Source: Deltaproteobacteria bacterium (lineage in GTDB: Bacteria > Desulfobacterota > Desulfobacteria > Desulfobacterales > JAHEIW01). Taken from it: 35,974 bases of DNA. The notes beneath the pieces were generated by a model. It worked only from the letters and a program-made list of their open reading frames with translations. It was not told the DNA's origin and searched no databases. Both the position numbers and the translations under genes were made by a program. Position 1 is the first letter of the stretch, and each line of letters opens with the position of its first letter. Where the stretch lies: contig JAHEIW010000034.1 of NCBI GenBank assembly GCA_024639185.1, positions 1-35,974 of the forward strand, given 5' to 3'. Positions 25,058-33,708 of this stretch are shown here, in pieces.

Positions 25058-26551
25058 ATGACTTTTGCCAATATGTTGAACATCACCAGCAGTCCGGCGC
25101 TATCCATATTAATATGGATTGTCCTGTTTTTGCTGGCGCTGTATTTTGCACGACGGCCGTTTCACCAGGCGATCATGTCGTTTAGCAAAATTATACGCAA
25201 TGCCCTGCGTCTGACCGCTGCTGCGGTTCTGTCGGCAGAACAACGCCTGGTGCTGCGCAACCGGGAAGTTTTAATGGCCGCCGGGCTGGAAAATGCCGAA
25301 AGAAAAGTTGAACGCGAATTTGATCGCATCGCCGCTGCCGTAACCCGTGATCTTGATGGTTATCCCAACGTTCACCGTCAGTTATCGGAGGTCATCATCA
25401 AGCTGGATGAAGACTACACCACCAGCGCCGATGTGCCGCCGTCGCTGCCCAACTGGATGCCGATCATCGAGTCCATCGCCAAAATCGAGCATAGCGGCGA
25501 CTCGATGGTGGCCAATATGCTGGCAGAAATTAACCGCTCGCTGACCGAGCAAAATAAAAAGGCCATCGACGACTATCGCAATTCCACTGCCGCGCGCCAT
25601 GGCATTTTAAATAAGATGATGCCGTTCTGGCGCAAAGTGCAAAAATCTTTGGAACGCATTTCCGGTTCCATCGACAACATCAAAAAACGCGCTAAGACGG
25701 TTGATCGGACGATTAACGAATACGAGAAAATTCATGCCGGATCAGACGAAGCGGCGCGCGCTTTATCAACTTCGGCGCTGACGCAGTTTGCCATTGCCGG
25801 ACTGGTGCTGCTGATTGCCATCGGCGGCGCCCTGATCAATTTTAACCTGATTGCCCTGCCCATGTCGGAAATGGTGGGCGGCGCCAGTTACATCGGCCCT
25901 TTCAAAACCTCTGATGTGGCCGGCCTGGTGATTATTCTGGTGGAATTGACCATGGGCCTGTTTCTGATGGAATCTTTGCGGATCACCCGGCTGTTTCCGA
26001 TTATCGGCGCCATGGACGATAAAATGCGCCACCGCATGATTATCGTCACCTTTACGCTGCTGGCCATCCTGGCCGGGGTGGAATCCGCATTGGCTTTCAT
26101 GCGGGACCGCATCGCTCACGATATGGAAGTGCTGCGCCAGACCCTGGCCGGTGCCGAACAAATGGGCCTGCCCCCCAGCATCATTCCCACCGTCGGGCAG
26201 ATGGTCCTGGGATTTATCCTGCCCTTTGCGCTGGCATTTGTGGCCATTCCGCTGGAAATGTTTGTGGCCTCTGCGCGCACCGTGCTGGGCGCCGGGGCCG
26301 CCTGGCTGCTGAGGCTGATGGCTTTTTTGCTGCGGCTGCTGGGCAACATCGGCTTTTATTTGGGCCGGTTCATCGTCAATGTGTATGACCTGGCCATTTT
26401 TCCGGCCATCTGGCTGGAGGGCATCATTATGGCCACCAGGGGCAAAAATGTCGATTTACCCGCAGCCGGGGACCCCGAAGAGTCGCAGCCGGTCGAAGAA
26501 GCCGTCGACAGCTATGAGGAAACGATTCAGATAAAGGAGCAGCAGGAATGA
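25058..26551 (+). CDS. Uncharacterised multi-pass membrane protein
   Basis: A 497-residue protein with no recognised family. Order: one membrane segment near the N-terminus (LSILIWIVLFLLALYF), a long charged helical stretch (about 40-235; probable coiled coil, ending in KRAKTVDRTINEYEKIHAG), then four or five hydrophobic segments (LTQFAIAGLVLLIAIGGALI; VAGLVIILVELTMGLFLM; IIVTFTLLAILAGVESALAF; QMVLGFILPFALAFVAI), and an acidic tail. The general plan recalls a membrane stator or scaffold. The ATG at 25058 was chosen as GGAGGG lies 5 nt upstream, overlapping another ATG at 25046. Its stop overlaps the ATG of the vWA lipoprotein (ATGA), so they are almost surely partners. Confidence 0.85.
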   Translation: MTFANMLNITSSPALSILIWIVLFLLALYFARRPFHQAIMSFSKIIRNALRLTAAAVLSAEQRLVLRNREVLMAAGLENAERKVEREFDRIAAAVTRDLDGYPNVHRQLSEVIIKLDEDYTTSADVPPSLPNWMPIIESIAKIEHSGDSMVANMLAEINRSLTEQNKKAIDDYRNSTAARHGILNKMMPFWRKVQKSLERISGSIDNIKKRAKTVDRTINEYEKIHAGSDEAARALSTSALTQFAIAGLVLLIAIGGALINFNLIALPMSEMVGGASYIGPFKTSDVAGLVIILVELTMGLFLMESLRITRLFPIIGAMDDKMRHRMIIVTFTLLAILAGVESALAFMRDRIAHDMEVLRQTLAGAEQMGLPPSIIPTVGQMVLGFILPFALAFVAIPLEMFVASARTVLGAGAAWLLRLMAFLLRLLGNIGFYLGRFIVNVYDLAIFPAIWLEGIIMATRGKNVDLPAAGDPEESQPVEEAVDSYEETIQIKEQQE

Positions 26552-27195
26552 AAAAACGATTTGCAATAGCGCTGGTTGTTTGCATCCTAATGGCGGGTTG
26601 CACCGATACCAAAAGCCGCTCCACCGGGGTCTATATGCTATTGGACACCTCCGGCACCTATGCCGTGGAGCTGAAAAAGGCCCAGCTCATCCTCAACTAC
26701 CTGCTGGGAGTGCTGGCGCCCGGTGACACCCTGGCGGTGGCCCGTATCGATACCGGCAGTTTCAGTGAAAAAGATATTATCGCAAAAGTCACCTTTGACA
26801 ATCGGCCGTCGGTGGCCAACAACCAGAAACGGGCCTTTATGCAGCAGCTGGAAAGCTTTGTGACAACGGTCAAAGGCAGCCCGTACACCGATATTTCAGG
26901 CGGCATCTTGCAGGCCATTGAATATCTGAACGAGGCTGAATCCGGCAAAAAATACATCCTTATTTTTTCGGATCTGAAAGAGGAGCTGGCCAAAGGGTAT
27001 AAGCGCGATATTCCTTTCCAGCTGCCGGATTATAATGTCATTGCCCTGAACGTCACCAAACTGCGCGGTGACAATATGGACCCCAAGGAATATCTAGCGC
27101 GGGTCGAAGATTGGCGCAGCAAGGTGGAAAATGGCGGCGGCGAGTGGGGTATGATCAACGACATGGAGCGTCTGGAGAATATTTTCGCCAATTAA
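26548..27195 (+). CDS. vWA-like lipoprotein
   Basis: A 215-residue lipoprotein: signal peptide with lipobox LMAGC (Cys18), then a single von Willebrand A-like domain. The metal site (MIDAS) begins with LLDTSGTY, a DxSxT variant of DxSxS; a later Thr (SPYTDISGGI) and Asp (LIFSDLKEE) fit the remaining positions, so metal-dependent protein binding is plausible. The role is unknown. It overlaps the preceding membrane-protein gene by four bases and a strong terminator follows, so the two form one transcription unit. Confidence 0.85.
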   Translation: MKKRFAIALVVCILMAGCTDTKSRSTGVYMLLDTSGTYAVELKKAQLILNYLLGVLAPGDTLAVARIDTGSFSEKDIIAKVTFDNRPSVANNQKRAFMQQLESFVTTVKGSPYTDISGGILQAIEYLNEAESGKKYILIFSDLKEELAKGYKRDIPFQLPDYNVIALNVTKLRGDNMDPKEYLARVEDWRSKVENGGGEWGMINDMERLENIFAN

Positions 27196-27227
27196 ACCCA
27201 ACAAAAAAACCAAACCATTATTGATTT

Positions 27228-27262
27228 AAAGGGGTCACGATCGTTAAGTGACCCCTTTTTTT
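27228..27262 (+). terminator. Terminator of the membrane protein-vWA operon
   Basis: AAAGGGGTCAC and GTGACCCCTTT form a perfect 11-bp stem with a 9-base loop, followed by a T tract. A GC-rich hairpin GGCGGCC/GGCCGCC follows near 27283-27302. Confidence 0.9.
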
Positions 27263-27349
27263 GTCATTCGTGCGCCCTCAATTGGCGGCCGCCGCAGGCC
27301 GCCTTACCTTCGTCTCCCGTGCGATTGTGTGTATCCAGGTTTTAACATC

Positions 27350-27379
27350 TTGACATTCCAAACGTGCGGGACTTAATAT
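27350..27379 (+). promoter_or_regulatory. Sigma-70 promoter of the propeller-like lipoprotein gene
   Basis: TTGACA (27350-27355) and TAATAT (27374-27379), 18 nt apart, 56 nt upstream of the GTG start. Confidence 0.5.
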
Positions 27380-27434
27380 CGACACTGTCCATCATTTACA
27401 GCATCACTTAAACACAGCATTACGGCTTCAAACA

Positions 27435-28391
27435 GTGGAACTGAAAGCTTTCAAAAAGCACACCGCCAATCGGCGTTTAAGGCGATATTTACCGGCGTCA
27501 CTGGCGATTATCGCCATGACTGCGATTTTTGCCGGCTGTGCCGCTGATGTGCTCACCAAAAGCGCGCCTTTGAAGGTTGTGGGAGAGCCGCAGCGGGCGG
27601 GTAAACTGGAAAATCCACAGCTCAAGGAAGTCAGCGGTTTGGCCGCATCCAGCCTTTACCCGGGCCTGCTATGGGCCATCAACGACGGCGGAGACGACCC
27701 GCTGCTGTACGCCGTCGGCAGCGACGGTGCCGATCTGGGCACCTTCCGGATAGAGGGGGCCGGCAACTATGACTGGGAGGCGCTGGCATCGTTCCGGCTG
27801 CAGGACAGCGCCTATCTTTTGGTTGCGGATGTCGGCGACAACTGGCAACAACGCCAGAGCGTCAGCCTTTACGTGGTCAGGGAGCCGTCTATAACCGCGG
27901 CCGGATTGGGCGCTGACAACGCGGTAGCGATCGCCTGGCAAATTGATTTTACCTATGAGGATGGCCCCCAGGATTGCGAGGCCGCCGCCGTCGATCCGGT
28001 CACACAAACAGTCCTGTTGCTCACCAAACGCGGGGCGTCACCCATGCTGTATGAAATCCCGCTGCAGCCCGCTGCTGCAGACGCACCGCTGGTGGCACGC
28101 CGCCTGGCCAGCGTGCCGCATTTTAAATGGCCGACCGACATGGACCTGTCGCCCGATGGCCTGGCTGCAGTCGTACTGACATACAACCATGCGTATCTTT
28201 TCCGGCGCAGACCCGGCGGCGATTGGGCCAGGGCCTTGCAGAAAAAGCCCCGGCGTCTGCGCTTTGACACATTGATACAGCAGGAAGCCGCCTGTTTCGG
28301 ATTTTACGGCAAAACAGTCTGGGTGACATCCGAACGGCGGCCGGCGCCGCTGGTGCGGATTGATCTGGAAGCAGCAGCACCAAAGCCATAG
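27435..28391 (+). CDS. Lipoprotein with a beta-propeller-like domain
   Basis: A 318-residue exported protein. A basic N-terminus is followed by a hydrophobic segment and lipobox IFAGC (Cys near 35). The mature part reads like repeated propeller blades with NDGGDDPLLYAV, YDWEALASFR, YLLVADVGDN, DCEAAAVDPVTQTVLLLTKR and PTDMDLSPDGLAAVVLTY. Comparable proteins are annotated as hypothetical or SdiA-regulated-like, and no enzyme site was recognised. The start is a GTG, without a good ribosome site; no in-frame ATG lies before the signal sequence. Confidence 0.8.
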   Translation: MELKAFKKHTANRRLRRYLPASLAIIAMTAIFAGCAADVLTKSAPLKVVGEPQRAGKLENPQLKEVSGLAASSLYPGLLWAINDGGDDPLLYAVGSDGADLGTFRIEGAGNYDWEALASFRLQDSAYLLVADVGDNWQQRQSVSLYVVREPSITAAGLGADNAVAIAWQIDFTYEDGPQDCEAAAVDPVTQTVLLLTKRGASPMLYEIPLQPAAADAPLVARRLASVPHFKWPTDMDLSPDGLAAVVLTYNHAYLFRRRPGGDWARALQKKPRRLRFDTLIQQEAACFGFYGKTVWVTSERRPAPLVRIDLEAAAPKP

Positions 28392-28437
28392 TTACCAAAA
28401 CAGGAAATAAAACCAACGAAACAGCTTTTTCCAAACC

Positions 28438-28544
28438 GGAATGATGGAATAATGGAAAATTGGAATGATGGGTTTAAAAACCAGAGGCATTGCGATATGA
28501 GACCTTTCATTATTCCAGTATTCCAAAATTCCATTATTCCATTA
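28438..28544. repeat. Intergenic pair of inverted iterated-word arms (TGGAATAATGG type), second copy
   Basis: 28438-28471 repeats GGAATGATGGAATAATGG; 28508-28544 carries the complementary words CATTATTCCAGTATTCC. The arms are closer together (about 36 bases) than at 16364-16520, so a stable hairpin is possible after the lipoprotein gene. Confidence 0.75.
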
Positions 28545-28607
28545 TAAAGCATTGCCCATTAAGTTTAATTACCGCCATCGCACCCAAAAGGAAGTAGATT
28601 AGACGCG

Positions 28608-29981
28608 TTGCAAACACCGCCGACGACATCTCCGTTTAAGATCCGCAATGTGCGCCTGTTTATTGCCTTTCGGGTTTTTTTCAACTGCCGCTTTTACTAC
28701 CCGGTATTTACCATTTTATTTTTAGACTACGGTCTGACCCTTGAGCAGTTTGCCCTGCTCAATGCCGCCTGGGCAGCCACCATCGTGCTGCTGGAAGTGC
28801 CCTCCGGTGCCCTGGCCGATACGATCGGGCGCCGCAATTTGCTGGTTTTTACCGGCATCCTGATGGTCATTGAAATGATCCTGCTGTGTTTTGCGCCCCG
28901 CGGCAACGCCCAATTATTGTTTCCCATCTTTCTGGTCAATCGGATCCTCAGCGGAGCGGCCGAGGCGGCGGCTTCAGGTGCGGACGAAGCCATCGCCTAT
29001 GACAGCCTGCAGGCCGAAGGAGACGTCCGGGATTGGCCCAGGGTGTTAGAAAAACAGATGTGGGCGCGCTCCAGCGCCTTTATCTTCGCCATGAGCCTGG
29101 GAGCGGCCGTTTACGACCCGCAGCTGATGCAGCGCGTGGTTGATGCGCTTGGTATTAATATTAATTTAAATCAGGGCATTACGCTGCGCATCCCTCCCCT
29201 GCTGACACTGGTGATGGCCATTTGGACCTTGATTACCGCCTGGCGGATGCGCGAGCACAAAGAGCGGGGCCAGCGGGACACTTCCGGGCGGGGCCCAACG
29301 ATCACCGAGGCATTTAAGCTGACCCTGGCCGCCGGCGGCTGGATTCTGCGCACGCCCTTTGCGCTGATCATTATTCTGGCCGGATTGGCCTTTGACAACT
29401 GTATTCGCATGATCATCACGCTCAACAGCCAGTATTATCGCCTGATTGACCTGCCGGAGGCCTCCTTCGGTTTGATCGGATCCGGGCTGGCGATAGTCGG
29501 ACTGGTGATGCCGCGGGTGGCCAGGGGTATGGCACAGCGGCTTTCACCCGCATTTAATCTGGGCATCATGAGCACCCTGACCCTGATCGGGCTGGTGGGC
29601 ATGACCTTTTTCTGGCCGGTTTTCGGATTGCTGCCGGTCATCGTTCTGGTGGCGGTCATCTACCTGGAAAACTTCTTCCAGAGCCATTATCTGAACCGCA
29701 TTACCGAATCGCACCAGCGGGCCACGGTTCTGAGTTTTAAGGGGCTGTCGTTTAACCTGGCTTACGGCCTGATCGGGGTGCTGTATTCGCTGCTGCTGGC
29801 GTATCTGCGCCTGGGCGCCGGCGCCGGCCGGCCCGACATCGGCGAGGCCCAGTTAGAAAACCTGGTATTTATCAAATCCATCGCCTGGTTTCCGGGATAT
29901 TTTCTGCTGTCGATGGGGGCGGTGCTGGTGTTTGCCCGCTGGCGGCTGAAAAACACTGACGAACACCGGCGCATCGGTTAA
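28608..29981 (+). CDS. MFS transporter
   Basis: A 457-residue inner-membrane transporter with about 12 membrane segments. After the second segment the MFS motif A variant GALADTIGRRNLL is clear; the first half is AIVLLEVPSG-like (ATIVLLEVPSGAL), the second half carries FGLIGSGLAIVGLVMPRVARG. The central loop (about 200-235) is charged. The substrate cannot be inferred. The frame begins with TTG (28608), AAGGAAG lying 14 nt upstream; no in-frame ATG is available before the first segment, so the exact start is uncertain. Confidence 0.9.
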   Translation: MQTPPTTSPFKIRNVRLFIAFRVFFNCRFYYPVFTILFLDYGLTLEQFALLNAAWAATIVLLEVPSGALADTIGRRNLLVFTGILMVIEMILLCFAPRGNAQLLFPIFLVNRILSGAAEAAASGADEAIAYDSLQAEGDVRDWPRVLEKQMWARSSAFIFAMSLGAAVYDPQLMQRVVDALGININLNQGITLRIPPLLTLVMAIWTLITAWRMREHKERGQRDTSGRGPTITEAFKLTLAAGGWILRTPFALIIILAGLAFDNCIRMIITLNSQYYRLIDLPEASFGLIGSGLAIVGLVMPRVARGMAQRLSPAFNLGIMSTLTLIGLVGMTFFWPVFGLLPVIVLVAVIYLENFFQSHYLNRITESHQRATVLSFKGLSFNLAYGLIGVLYSLLLAYLRLGAGAGRPDIGEAQLENLVFIKSIAWFPGYFLLSMGAVLVFARWRLKNTDEHRRIG

Positions 29982-30138
29982 AGCTGCGTATCTATAAATT
30001 GGGGTTAAGGGCCAGCGCAACCACTAGATAGTGTACTTTTCTATTGCCTTTTTGTATAAAAAAATCTATTTTTAACATATAATGGGGACGCATCAATATC
30101 CTATAAATTTTTAATCCAATAAGAATAGGAAAAAAACA

Positions 30139-30798
30139 ATGGCACCAGCTGAAAACGGCCGTGACAAGGATTTTGTTTTAAACAGCAGTTATCGCCAAAA
30201 TGAAACTGCAGAATCCCGCGAAGATGCCTTTTATGGATCCGGCAGCACTTCGGGTGGTCTGCCTTTTAAACACATCTATGTTGCCATTGCCGGATTTCTG
30301 GTGCTCACCGTCCTGACCGTGACGATCATTGCCAGAACCTATAGCCTGGCCGAAAAATCCCAGTTGCTGGCGCTGCAATCCAGACTCGAGCAGTTGGAGA
30401 GCCGCCTGGGATCGATGGACGCCGATGGCGGATTGGCCCAGGCCGGCGGCTCGGGCAACCAGCTGATCCTGTTGACCGAACGCCTCGACCAGCTGGAAGC
30501 CAACATGACCGCGCGGATCAGCAGCCTGGCCACCCAGCTGAACGCCAGCGCGGCCAAACCGGCCGCCGAACCTGCAAAACAGGCTCAAACTGCCCCTAAA
30601 GCCGAGCCCGCCAAAGCCGCCCCGGCGGCTAAAATAGCGGCCCCGGCCAAAATCCATACCGTCAAGCAGGGCGAAACCCTTTATCGCATCAGCCGCCGCT
30701 ATAATCTTTCTGTCGACCAGATAAGACAGTACAACCAGCTGGGTTCAAAAGCGGCGATTTATCCCGGCCAGAAATTAAAGGTATCCTCACCCAAATAG
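30139..30798 (+). CDS. Membrane-anchored LysM-domain protein
   Basis: A 219-residue protein. About 44 cytoplasmic residues precede one membrane segment (YVAIAGFLVLTVLTVTIIA), followed by a periplasmic coiled coil (about 70-135), a flexible Ala/Pro/Lys-rich linker (about 138-170), and a single LysM domain at the end (HTVKQGETLYRISRRYNLSVDQIRQYNQL... YPGQKLKV). LysM binds peptidoglycan, so the protein probably links the inner membrane to the cell wall. A TATAAT at 30078-30083 may be the -10 box, and a weak ribosome site (AGGAAAA) precedes the ATG. Confidence 0.92.
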   Translation: MAPAENGRDKDFVLNSSYRQNETAESREDAFYGSGSTSGGLPFKHIYVAIAGFLVLTVLTVTIIARTYSLAEKSQLLALQSRLEQLESRLGSMDADGGLAQAGGSGNQLILLTERLDQLEANMTARISSLATQLNASAAKPAAEPAKQAQTAPKAEPAKAAPAAKIAAPAKIHTVKQGETLYRISRRYNLSVDQIRQYNQLGSKAAIYPGQKLKVSSPK

Positions 30799-30946
30799 CC
30801 TTTCACCCGACTGTATTCCCCCTGCGGGCAACCCTGCCGCCGGCGAGCGCGCACAGGCATTTTTCGCATGTCTGTTGAAAGCCCCAATAATTTAAGCCGC
30901 CTGTCATATTTATGTTCCCACACTATAAAATCACCTGCTTTTTTTC

Positions 30947-30974
30947 TTAAGTTCACCCGCCCCTGAGCCGATAA
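30947..30974 (+). promoter_or_regulatory. Sigma-28 (FliA)-type promoter upstream of the HAMP-GGDEF gene
   Basis: TTAAGTTC (30947-30954) and a perfect GCCGATAA (30967-30974), again with 12 nt between, as at 24132-24159. It lies 70 nt upstream of the ATG at 31044. Confidence 0.6.
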
Positions 30975-31043
30975 CAACCCCAGGTAAGTGCACGCAAAAC
31001 CACAATTTTTGTCTGCCACCGAAATAAATTACCGGGGGTAACC

Positions 31044-32510
31044 ATGTCCGACCGGCAACCATCTGAAAATCACAGAAAAAACATGCTCGACCGGCTGAGC
31101 ACGCTGGTCATTGCCCCTTTTTATCGCATGACCATCGCCCGCAAGCTGATGCTGGGATTCAGCGTCCTGCTGCTGCTGGTGGTGGGGATCTCTGGTCTGG
31201 CGCTGTATAATCTGAACCTGCTCAATGATCTCAACAGCAGCATTCATGAAACCGACCTGCCGGTCGCCAGGATATCGGGTGAAATGATCGAAGTCATTTT
31301 GGCGCAGGAATTTTACGTCCAGCGCTACCTTATTTTAAAGAGCCCCGATGTTTTTAAGGATTTCTGGCACAAAGAAAAGGAATTTAACGAGCTGACCGAG
31401 CAGTTACAGGCCCTGCCCGGCCAAAAGGATTACCCCATTCAGGAAATCGTCAGCCTGCAAACCGAATATAAATACATCCTTTCAGAAGCCATCGGTTGGA
31501 TCGAGGATCCCGATTCGGATATATCGAAGGCTTTTGAAAAAAACATCAAAACCCAGCAGGAAAAAATCATAAGCGTTATCAAGCAGATGCAAGCCCAGGC
31601 GCTGCGGCGGCAAAACGAAAAAACAGCCACGACGGCCACCATCGGCCGGTACGCCTTTAAGGCTGCCGCGGTTTTATGCGGGCTGGGCCTGCTGTTCGCC
31701 CTGACAGCGGCGTTTATTATCACCCATAATATTTCCGGGGCCATTAAAAAATTAAAGCACGCCACCGGCAGGATCGCAGAGGGCGATTTTGATCACCGGC
31801 CGCAGATTCCCAACCAGGATGAGCTGGGTGATCTGGCCGATTCATTTGGCACCATGGCGCAGCGTTTAAAACGGCTGGAGGAAATGTATCTGGATACCAG
31901 CCCATTGACACGGCTGCCCGGTGGCATCGCCATTGAAAACGTATTGAACAAGCGCATCGAGTCCGGCGCCCCGATTGCCTTTTGCCTGATGGATATCGAC
32001 AATTTCAAAGCCTACAACGACCATTACGGGTACGCCAAGGGCAACGATATCATTCAGGCCACCGCTGAAGTCATCAGCGAGGCCGTTGCCCGCTACGGAA
32101 GCGAAGATGATTTTATCGGTCACATCGGCGGTGATGATTATGTGCTGATCACCACTCCGGATCTGTATCCGCGCATCTGTCAGTCGGTGCTGGATCATTT
32201 TGATCGCACGATTCCCAGCTTTTACGATGCATCGGACCGCAGGCGCGGTCATATTGTCGGTGAAAACCGCCAGGGCCAGGAAGTTAAATTCCCACTGGCC
32301 ACTCTGTCCATCGCGGTGGTCACCAACGTCAAACGTAAATTTAAAAATCACATCCAGTTCGGGGAGGTGGCCGCCGAGATGAAAGAGCACGCCAAAACGG
32401 TGGCCGGCAGCACCTACATGGTGGATCAGCGCAGCGATAGCACGCGCAGGGGCAAAAAGAACCGCAAACTCATCAGCCTGCAGGATGCCAAACGAAGCTC
32501 AAAAGGATAA
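31044..32510 (+). CDS. Membrane HAMP-GGDEF protein with variant GGDDY motif
   Basis: A 488-residue signalling protein. Two membrane segments (about 35-55 and 205-230) flank a periplasmic helical sensor (about 56-204) like those of chemoreceptors. A HAMP domain (about 230-285, IKKLKHATGRIAEGDFD) leads into a GGDEF domain (DIDNFKAYNDHYGYAKGNDII; signature IGGDDYVLIT). In an active diguanylate cyclase the motif is GGDEF or GGEEF; here the fourth position is Asp, so activity may be reduced, and the protein might instead work as a GTP or c-di-GMP sensor. LTRLPGG replaces the usual LTGLPNR-like start. A sigma-28-like promoter precedes it; the lipoprotein gene follows after 3 bases. Confidence 0.88.
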   Translation: MSDRQPSENHRKNMLDRLSTLVIAPFYRMTIARKLMLGFSVLLLLVVGISGLALYNLNLLNDLNSSIHETDLPVARISGEMIEVILAQEFYVQRYLILKSPDVFKDFWHKEKEFNELTEQLQALPGQKDYPIQEIVSLQTEYKYILSEAIGWIEDPDSDISKAFEKNIKTQQEKIISVIKQMQAQALRRQNEKTATTATIGRYAFKAAAVLCGLGLLFALTAAFIITHNISGAIKKLKHATGRIAEGDFDHRPQIPNQDELGDLADSFGTMAQRLKRLEEMYLDTSPLTRLPGGIAIENVLNKRIESGAPIAFCLMDIDNFKAYNDHYGYAKGNDIIQATAEVISEAVARYGSEDDFIGHIGGDDYVLITTPDLYPRICQSVLDHFDRTIPSFYDASDRRRGHIVGENRQGQEVKFPLATLSIAVVTNVKRKFKNHIQFGEVAAEMKEHAKTVAGSTYMVDQRSDSTRRGKKNRKLISLQDAKRSSKG

Positions 32511-32513
32511 TCA

Positions 32514-33137
32514 ATGCATAGGATTAAGACTCAAACGATCGTCACGCTAATGACAATACTCGTATTTTGTATGGGCGGTTGTAGCCATACGACAAACTCC
32601 GCCAGGACTTCATCCGCACCACCGAGCCCACCGGCTGCAGGGAAGGTGGCCAACGATAAATACGGCCGTGAGATTGCAAAGCTCAATCAGATTGTTAAAG
32701 TGAATAAAAAATCCTCGGCCACCAAAGAGGCCCATCTGAAGCTGGCGCGCCTGCATTCGGACCACAAAAACAACAACCGCAACTATCAAAAAGCCCTCAA
32801 GCACCTGCAAACCTACATCCGGCAGGACAACGCCAGAGTCGACGGCGACACCCTCAACTGGCTGGCCTCGTTAAAGGAAATTGCGCGCCTTTCAAAGGAA
32901 GTCAACACCCAGAATCGCCAGATCGGCCAGATGAAGAAAAAGCTCGCACAATCCAAAAATGAAACATCAGCGCTTACCCGCACCAACCACAAATTGCGAC
33001 GCGAAGAAATCAGTCTACGCGACAAAACCCGCAAACTTGAAGAATCCAACCTCAAACTGCAAAAGACGATTGAAATGCTTAAAAATCTCGATCAGCGGCT
33101 GGAAGAAAAACGACGCAATTTTAATAGCAAAAGATAA
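32514..33137 (+). CDS. Lipoprotein with helical repeat and coiled coil
   Basis: A 207-residue exported lipoprotein. The signal peptide ends with lipobox CMGGC (Cys22-23), followed by a Pro/Ser-rich stretch, then a TPR-like part (ATKEAHLKLARLHSDHKNNNRNYQKALKHLQTYI) and a long coiled coil up to the C-terminus. No family was recognised. It starts 3 bases after the GGDEF gene, so both are co-transcribed; it may present the periplasmic ligand or structural partner of that sensor. This is inference from position only. Confidence 0.8.
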   Translation: MHRIKTQTIVTLMTILVFCMGGCSHTTNSARTSSAPPSPPAAGKVANDKYGREIAKLNQIVKVNKKSSATKEAHLKLARLHSDHKNNNRNYQKALKHLQTYIRQDNARVDGDTLNWLASLKEIARLSKEVNTQNRQIGQMKKKLAQSKNETSALTRTNHKLRREEISLRDKTRKLEESNLKLQKTIEMLKNLDQRLEEKRRNFNSKR

Positions 33138-33144
33138 GATTTTT

Positions 33145-33332
33145 GTTAAATCGTTAATTGGTTGAATAGCTAAATGATTTGCTGAAAATCCAGTTTTTGG
33201 CCGAGGTAGATAAATGCTTTGAATTTGCCTGTTCCAAATTGGATTTATTTGCATATGAAGCATATGTCATTAGCGTTTACCCCATCAATAAAATCTAAAC
33301 CATTTACCCAATCAAACATTTGACTATTTAAT
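33145..33332. repeat. Intergenic inverted iterated-word arms (GTTAAATCGTTAATTGG type)
   Basis: 33145-33177 holds words of the type GTTAAAT/GTTGAATAG; 33301-33332 holds complementary words (CATTTACCCAATCAAAC, CTATTTAAT). Similar words (TTTAACTATTCAACTATTT) fill 35340-35427. The 325-base spacer before the toxin-antitoxin genes holds no gene. Confidence 0.45.
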
Positions 33333-33398
33333 CCGCACACAGACAAGTAGCTTAACCGAAACGTTAGCACTTGCTTTCTTAATTGATAAAGTCCACTC

Positions 33399-33426
33399 TT
33401 GACAATTAATGAGTTGGTAATATATT
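33399..33426 (+). promoter_or_regulatory. Promoter of the RHH/PIN operon
   Basis: TTGACA (33399-33404) and TATATT (33421-33426), 16 nt apart, with a perfect 10-bp palindrome TGTATATACA (33426-33435) next to the -10 box that could be the antitoxin's operator. Confidence 0.6.
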
Positions 33427-33462
33427 GTATATACATTATATCTTTATTTGAGGAGTATTAAA

Positions 33463-33708
33463 ATGACAACCCAGATGATCGTTAGGATCAATCCTGAGCT
33501 AAAAAATAAGGTAAATAACCTCGCAAAAGCTGAAGGGAAGAGCGTTAGTGAAGTTGTCAGAGAATTGTTGGAAGATTACGTAAAGAATCGAGACATCGGC
33601 CTTTATATAGACGATCTGTGGCAGCGCATCGGTGATAAGCTCACATCTCGAAAAGTTGGCCCTAAAGAGATCCAACGTGCCATTCAGAAAGTGAGAGCGA
33701 AGAAGTGA
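33463..33708 (+). CDS. Ribbon-helix-helix antitoxin
   Basis: An 81-residue DNA-binding antitoxin. The N-terminal ribbon MTTQMIVRINPELKNKVNNLAKAEGKSVSEVVRELLEDYV is a typical RHH/CopG-like fold; the C-terminal half (about 45-81) would bind and neutralise the toxin. The ATG at 33463 was chosen because GAGGAG lies 8 nt upstream; a TTG five codons further up is not needed. It overlaps the toxin gene by 4 bases, so the two are translationally coupled. Confidence 0.9.
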   Translation: MTTQMIVRINPELKNKVNNLAKAEGKSVSEVVRELLEDYVKNRDIGLYIDDLWQRIGDKLTSRKVGPKEIQRAIQKVRAKK

